A DNA stretch of 64,000 bases, taken from Pseudomonas putida NBRC 14164 (GTDB lineage: Bacteria; Pseudomonadota; Gammaproteobacteria; Pseudomonadales; Pseudomonadaceae). The translations under genes and the position numbers were made by a program. The notes under the pieces are model-generated. The model searched no databases and was not told where the DNA came from. It worked only from the letters and a program-made list of their open reading frames with translations. Shown here piece by piece: positions 61,566-64,000 of this stretch. Position 1 is the stretch's first letter; each line of letters starts with the position of its first letter. Where the stretch lies: the NCBI RefSeq assembly GCF_000412675.1, contig NC_021505.1, positions 2,474,501-2,538,500 of the forward strand, read 5' to 3'.

Positions 61566-62276
61566 TCAGTTCAGGTGGCGGCCCAGGCGGCCTTCCAGAT
61601 GTTTCAGCAGGCGCCGCACCAGTTCGACGATCACCAGGTAGAGCACGGCGGCCCACAGGTAGATCTGGAAGTCGAAACTGCGCGAGAACGCCAGTTTGGT
61701 TACGCCCATCAGGTCGTAGATGGTCACCAGCGAGGCAATTGCGCTGGCCTTGATCATCAGGATCAGTTCGTTGCCCAGCGGGCCGATGGCCACCAGCAAC
61801 GACTGCGGCAGAATCACCTTGAAAAAGGTGGTCGAGCGCTTCAGGTTCAGTGCCCGCGCCGCCTCATGCTGCCCCGGCGCGACGGCCATCAGGCTGCCGC
61901 GGAAGATCTCCGCCTGGTAGGCAGCGGTGTTCAGGGTGAAGGCCAGCAAGGTGCAGAACCACGCTTCGCGGAAAAACCACCACAGGCCGACGTCCTGCCA
62001 GAAGCCCTTGAGCGAACCCAGACCGTAGTACAGCAGGAACAGCTGGGCCAGCAGCGGCGAGCCGCGGAAGAAGTACACGTAGCCGGCGGCCATGCGCTGC
62101 AGCAGCAGGCTGCGCGACATGCGCGCCAGGGCTAGCAACAGGCCGAGTACGGCGCCCAGGGTGAAGGAAATGGCCACCAGTTTGGCGGTTACCAGCAGGC
62201 CGTCGAGGAAGCGCGGGCCGTAGCGTTCCAGCAGGTCTGGGTCCACCACCAGTGCCAGCAGTTGTTCAAAGCTCAT
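61566..62276 (-). CDS. polar amino-acid ABC transporter permease (HisM/GlnP type)
   Basis: A 236-residue inner-membrane permease with five or so hydrophobic segments and the coupling motif EIFRGSLMAVAPGQHEAARALNLKRSTTFFKVILPQSLLVAIGPLGN. The start at 62276 overlaps the stop of the preceding permease gene (ATGA at 62273-62276), showing coupling of the two. The two permeases form the heterodimeric pore. Confidence 0.95.
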   Translation of the reverse strand: MSFEQLLALVVDPDLLERYGPRFLDGLLVTAKLVAISFTLGAVLGLLLALARMSRSLLLQRMAAGYVYFFRGSPLLAQLFLLYYGLGSLKGFWQDVGLWWFFREAWFCTLLAFTLNTAAYQAEIFRGSLMAVAPGQHEAARALNLKRSTTFFKVILPQSLLVAIGPLGNELILMIKASAIASLVTIYDLMGVTKLAFSRSFDFQIYLWAAVLYLVIVELVRRLLKHLEGRLGRHLN

Positions 62277-63001
62277 GCCCGTGCTCCTAGCAGGTGGCGG
62301 TTACTGCGCCGTTCGATGAAGGCGAACACGCGCCCGGAAAGCGCTGCGAACAGCAGGTAACCCAGGCAGGCGACGCCATAGAAGAACATCGGCTCCTTGG
62401 TCACGCTGACGGCCAGGTTGGTCTGGCGCATCAGGTCGACCAGCGAAATGGTCGACACCAGCGAAGTGTCCTTGAGCAGCGACAGCCAGTTGTTCGACAG
62501 GCCGGGCAGGGCGATGCGGGTCAGTTGTGGCAGCAGCACCTTGAAGAAGACGGTGCGCTTGCTCAGGCCCAATGCCGAGCAGGCCTCCAGCTGGCCCTTG
62601 GGCAGGGTCTTGAAGGCGGCCAGCCAGATCTCGCTTGAGAACGCGGCGAACACCAGGCTGAAGGCGATCATCGCGGCGAGGAAGGTGTTGATCAGGAATT
62701 CACCCTGATAGCCCATGGCCGCGAGGATTTTCTGCGCGGCGATCTGGCAGCCGTAATAGATGATCAGCAGTGTCAGCAGTTCGGGCAGGCCGCGGAACAC
62801 CGTAGAGAATGTGGTGGCCCAGGCCCGTGGCAGGCGCTTGCGCGAGCGCGCTGCCAGCGCTACCAGCAGGCCCAGCGGCAGGCCGATGGGCAGGCAGGCC
62901 AGTGCCAGTGAAACAGTCACCAGGGCGCCGGCCAGCAGCGCCTGGCCCCAGCCTCCGCTGGCGAAGGACAGCAAGGACAATTGATCGAGCATGACGAACA
63001 C
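62273..63001 (-). CDS. polar amino-acid ABC transporter permease (HisQ type)
   Basis: A 242-residue permease with the same fold: GLPLGLLVALAARS, FSTVFRGLPELLTLLIIYYG and coupling motif EIWLAAFKTLPKGQLEACSALGLSKRTVFFKVLLPQLTRIALPGLSNNW. Its gene is directly upstream of, and overlaps by four bases, the second permease gene. A type B REP separates it from the binding-protein gene. Confidence 0.95.
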   Translation of the reverse strand: MFVMLDQLSLLSFASGGWGQALLAGALVTVSLALACLPIGLPLGLLVALAARSRKRLPRAWATTFSTVFRGLPELLTLLIIYYGCQIAAQKILAAMGYQGEFLINTFLAAMIAFSLVFAAFSSEIWLAAFKTLPKGQLEACSALGLSKRTVFFKVLLPQLTRIALPGLSNNWLSLLKDTSLVSTISLVDLMRQTNLAVSVTKEPMFFYGVACLGYLLFAALSGRVFAFIERRSNRHLLGARA

Positions 63002-63016
63002 CTTGTGTTGACCTTA

Positions 63017-63112
63017 CCGGCCTCATCGCCGGCAAGCCAGCTCCCACAAGACTGCACATCTGTCAGGCCTTGTGCGGTTATGTGGGAGCTGGCTTGTCGG
63101 CGATAGGGCCGG
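63017..63112. repeat. REP pair, type B (inverted)
   Basis: CCGGCCTCATCGCCGGCAAG and inverted GGCTTGTCGGCGATAGGGCC, between the binding-protein and permease genes of one operon; binding proteins are often made in excess, and such repeats can protect the upstream mRNA. Confidence 0.92.
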
Positions 63113-63135
63113 ATCAGGCGAGCCGGGCTCTAAGG

Positions 63136-63888
63136 TCAGTTGTAGATATCGAAAGCGAAGTACTTGCTGGCGATCTTCTGGTACGTGCCGTTGGCCACGA
63201 TCTGTTGCAGCGCGGTGTTCAGGCGCTGGCGCAGGGCTTCGTCGTCCTTGCGCACGGCAATGGCGGCATCGGCCTTGGTGTCGGCCACGTCGCCGAGGAT
63301 CTTGCAGCAATCCCCGCCGTTCTTGGTCATCCACTCGTGCAGCGGGAATTTATCGGCAATTACCCCGTCCAGGCGCCCGGCGGCCAGGTCGGCGTTGGCT
63401 TCATCCATGGTCGGGTACAGCTTCACATCGGCCCCGGCCTTGCCATACACGTCTTCGGCGTAAATAGCCTGGGTTGACGACGACTGGGCACCGACGGTGT
63501 AGCCGACGAAGTCGGTCTGGGCGCTGTCGATCTTGCTGTCCTTGGCGACTGCGACGGTCAGCGGGGTGCGGTAGTAGTGGTCGGTGAAGGCGATTTTCTT
63601 GCGGCGCTCTTCGGTATTGATCATCGACGCGACGACGGCGTCGTACTTGCGCGCCATCAGGGCGGGGATGATGCCTTCCCAGTCCTGGGCCACCAGCGTG
63701 CACTCGACTTTCATCTGTTCGCACAGGGCATGGGTGATGTCGATATCGAAGCCGTGCAGCTTGTTATCGGCGTCTACATAGTTGAAGGGCGGGTAGGCAC
63801 CCTCGGTGGCGAAGCGCAGGGTTTCGGCACTGGCGGCACCCGTCAGCAGCAGGGCACACGCACCCACCAAGGCCATGGTCTTGTTCAT
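63136..63888 (-). CDS. polar amino-acid ABC transporter substrate-binding protein
   Basis: A 250-residue family 3 solute-binding protein with a signal peptide (MNKTMALVGACALLLTGAASA). The mature start is ETLRFATEGAYPPFNYVDADNKLHGFDIDITHALCEQM, with DWEGIIPALMARKYDAVVASMINTEERRKKIAFTDHYY typical of ArgT/HisJ-like proteins. TGAGGTGCGAG upstream favours the ATG at 63888. First gene of the operon that continues to 59500. Confidence 0.95.
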   Translation of the reverse strand: MNKTMALVGACALLLTGAASAETLRFATEGAYPPFNYVDADNKLHGFDIDITHALCEQMKVECTLVAQDWEGIIPALMARKYDAVVASMINTEERRKKIAFTDHYYRTPLTVAVAKDSKIDSAQTDFVGYTVGAQSSSTQAIYAEDVYGKAGADVKLYPTMDEANADLAAGRLDGVIADKFPLHEWMTKNGGDCCKILGDVADTKADAAIAVRKDDEALRQRLNTALQQIVANGTYQKIASKYFAFDIYN

Positions 63889-64000
63889 CTCGCACCTCAT
63901 TGCACTCTTGCTATTGTTGTTTGCCCGTCGGCCACGAGGTGTAGCCGACGAATTCGTTATGTAGAGCGGCAGTCGCTTCCAAGCGTTTTTCAACATCAGG

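Overview
The window is a chromosomal stretch of a fluorescent pseudomonad, most likely of the Pseudomonas putida group. The evidence is high-GC codon use and about fifteen intergenic palindromic REP repeats, including the P. putida-type unit with core GCGGG/CCCGCTCC. Gene content points the same way: OprD-type porin, kdgD/garD sugar-acid operon, isoquinoline-oxidoreductase-type molybdoenzyme and OsmC-YcaO fusion. I see no rRNA, tRNA, CRISPR, insertion sequence or prophage. About 52 protein-coding genes are supported. Most other long open frames lie antisense to them.

Region by region. (1) 1-6706: an oxidative catabolic cluster with a second flavin reductase (cut by the window edge), aldehyde dehydrogenase, alpha/beta hydrolase, DUF1185 protein, LLM-class flavin monooxygenase, flavin reductase and a divergent NCS1 (CodB-type) permease. 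Three copies of a TGGTATACC-type operator sit before its three transcription units, so it looks like one regulon for uptake and oxidative breakdown of an unidentified, probably N-heterocyclic, compound. (2) 6858-12485: chemoreceptor, NDH-like flavoprotein, a flavin monooxygenase close to bacterial trimethylamine monooxygenase, and an Rrf2 regulator with candidate Fe-S cysteines. (3) 12613-18116: AraC regulator divergent from a five-gene operon (AhpD-like protein, acyl-CoA-dehydrogenase-like flavoenzyme, SsuB/SsuA/SsuC-type ABC transporter with a Tat-exported binding protein), probably for an organosulfur compound. (4) 18228-29789: mixed metabolic and transport genes (GNAT, type-2 ArgC with divergent LysR, SH3 membrane protein, OprD porin, VOC protein, BCCT transporter, LysE exporter, orphan binding protein, XdhC).

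(5) 29944-36506: periplasmic three-subunit molybdenum dehydrogenase (2Fe-2S subunit, Mo subunit, triheme cytochrome c), with xdhC nearby and an OsmC-YcaO gene divergent. (6) 36768-43927: methyltransferase, then a VasX-type type VI secretion effector with a membrane protein downstream as candidate immunity partner, a small lipoprotein, a DUF2231 protein and a sorbosone-dehydrogenase-like lipoprotein. (7) 44085-51862: secreted protein with duplicated halves, a long hairpin, DMT transporter, two LysR regulators, YeeE/YedE transporter, quinone oxidoreductase, DUF998 protein and a GntR regulator. (8) 52027-57795: D-glucarate/galactarate catabolic operon (kdgD, MFS permease, garD, ketoglutarate-semialdehyde dehydrogenase). 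It shares an ATCGTACAAC box with the GntR gene, which is therefore its likely regulator. (9) 58249-63888: class I amidotransferase of the PuuD family and a polar amino-acid ABC operon containing a D-amino-acid-dehydrogenase-like flavoprotein.

All functional calls come from reading motifs and recognising families. No database search was run.
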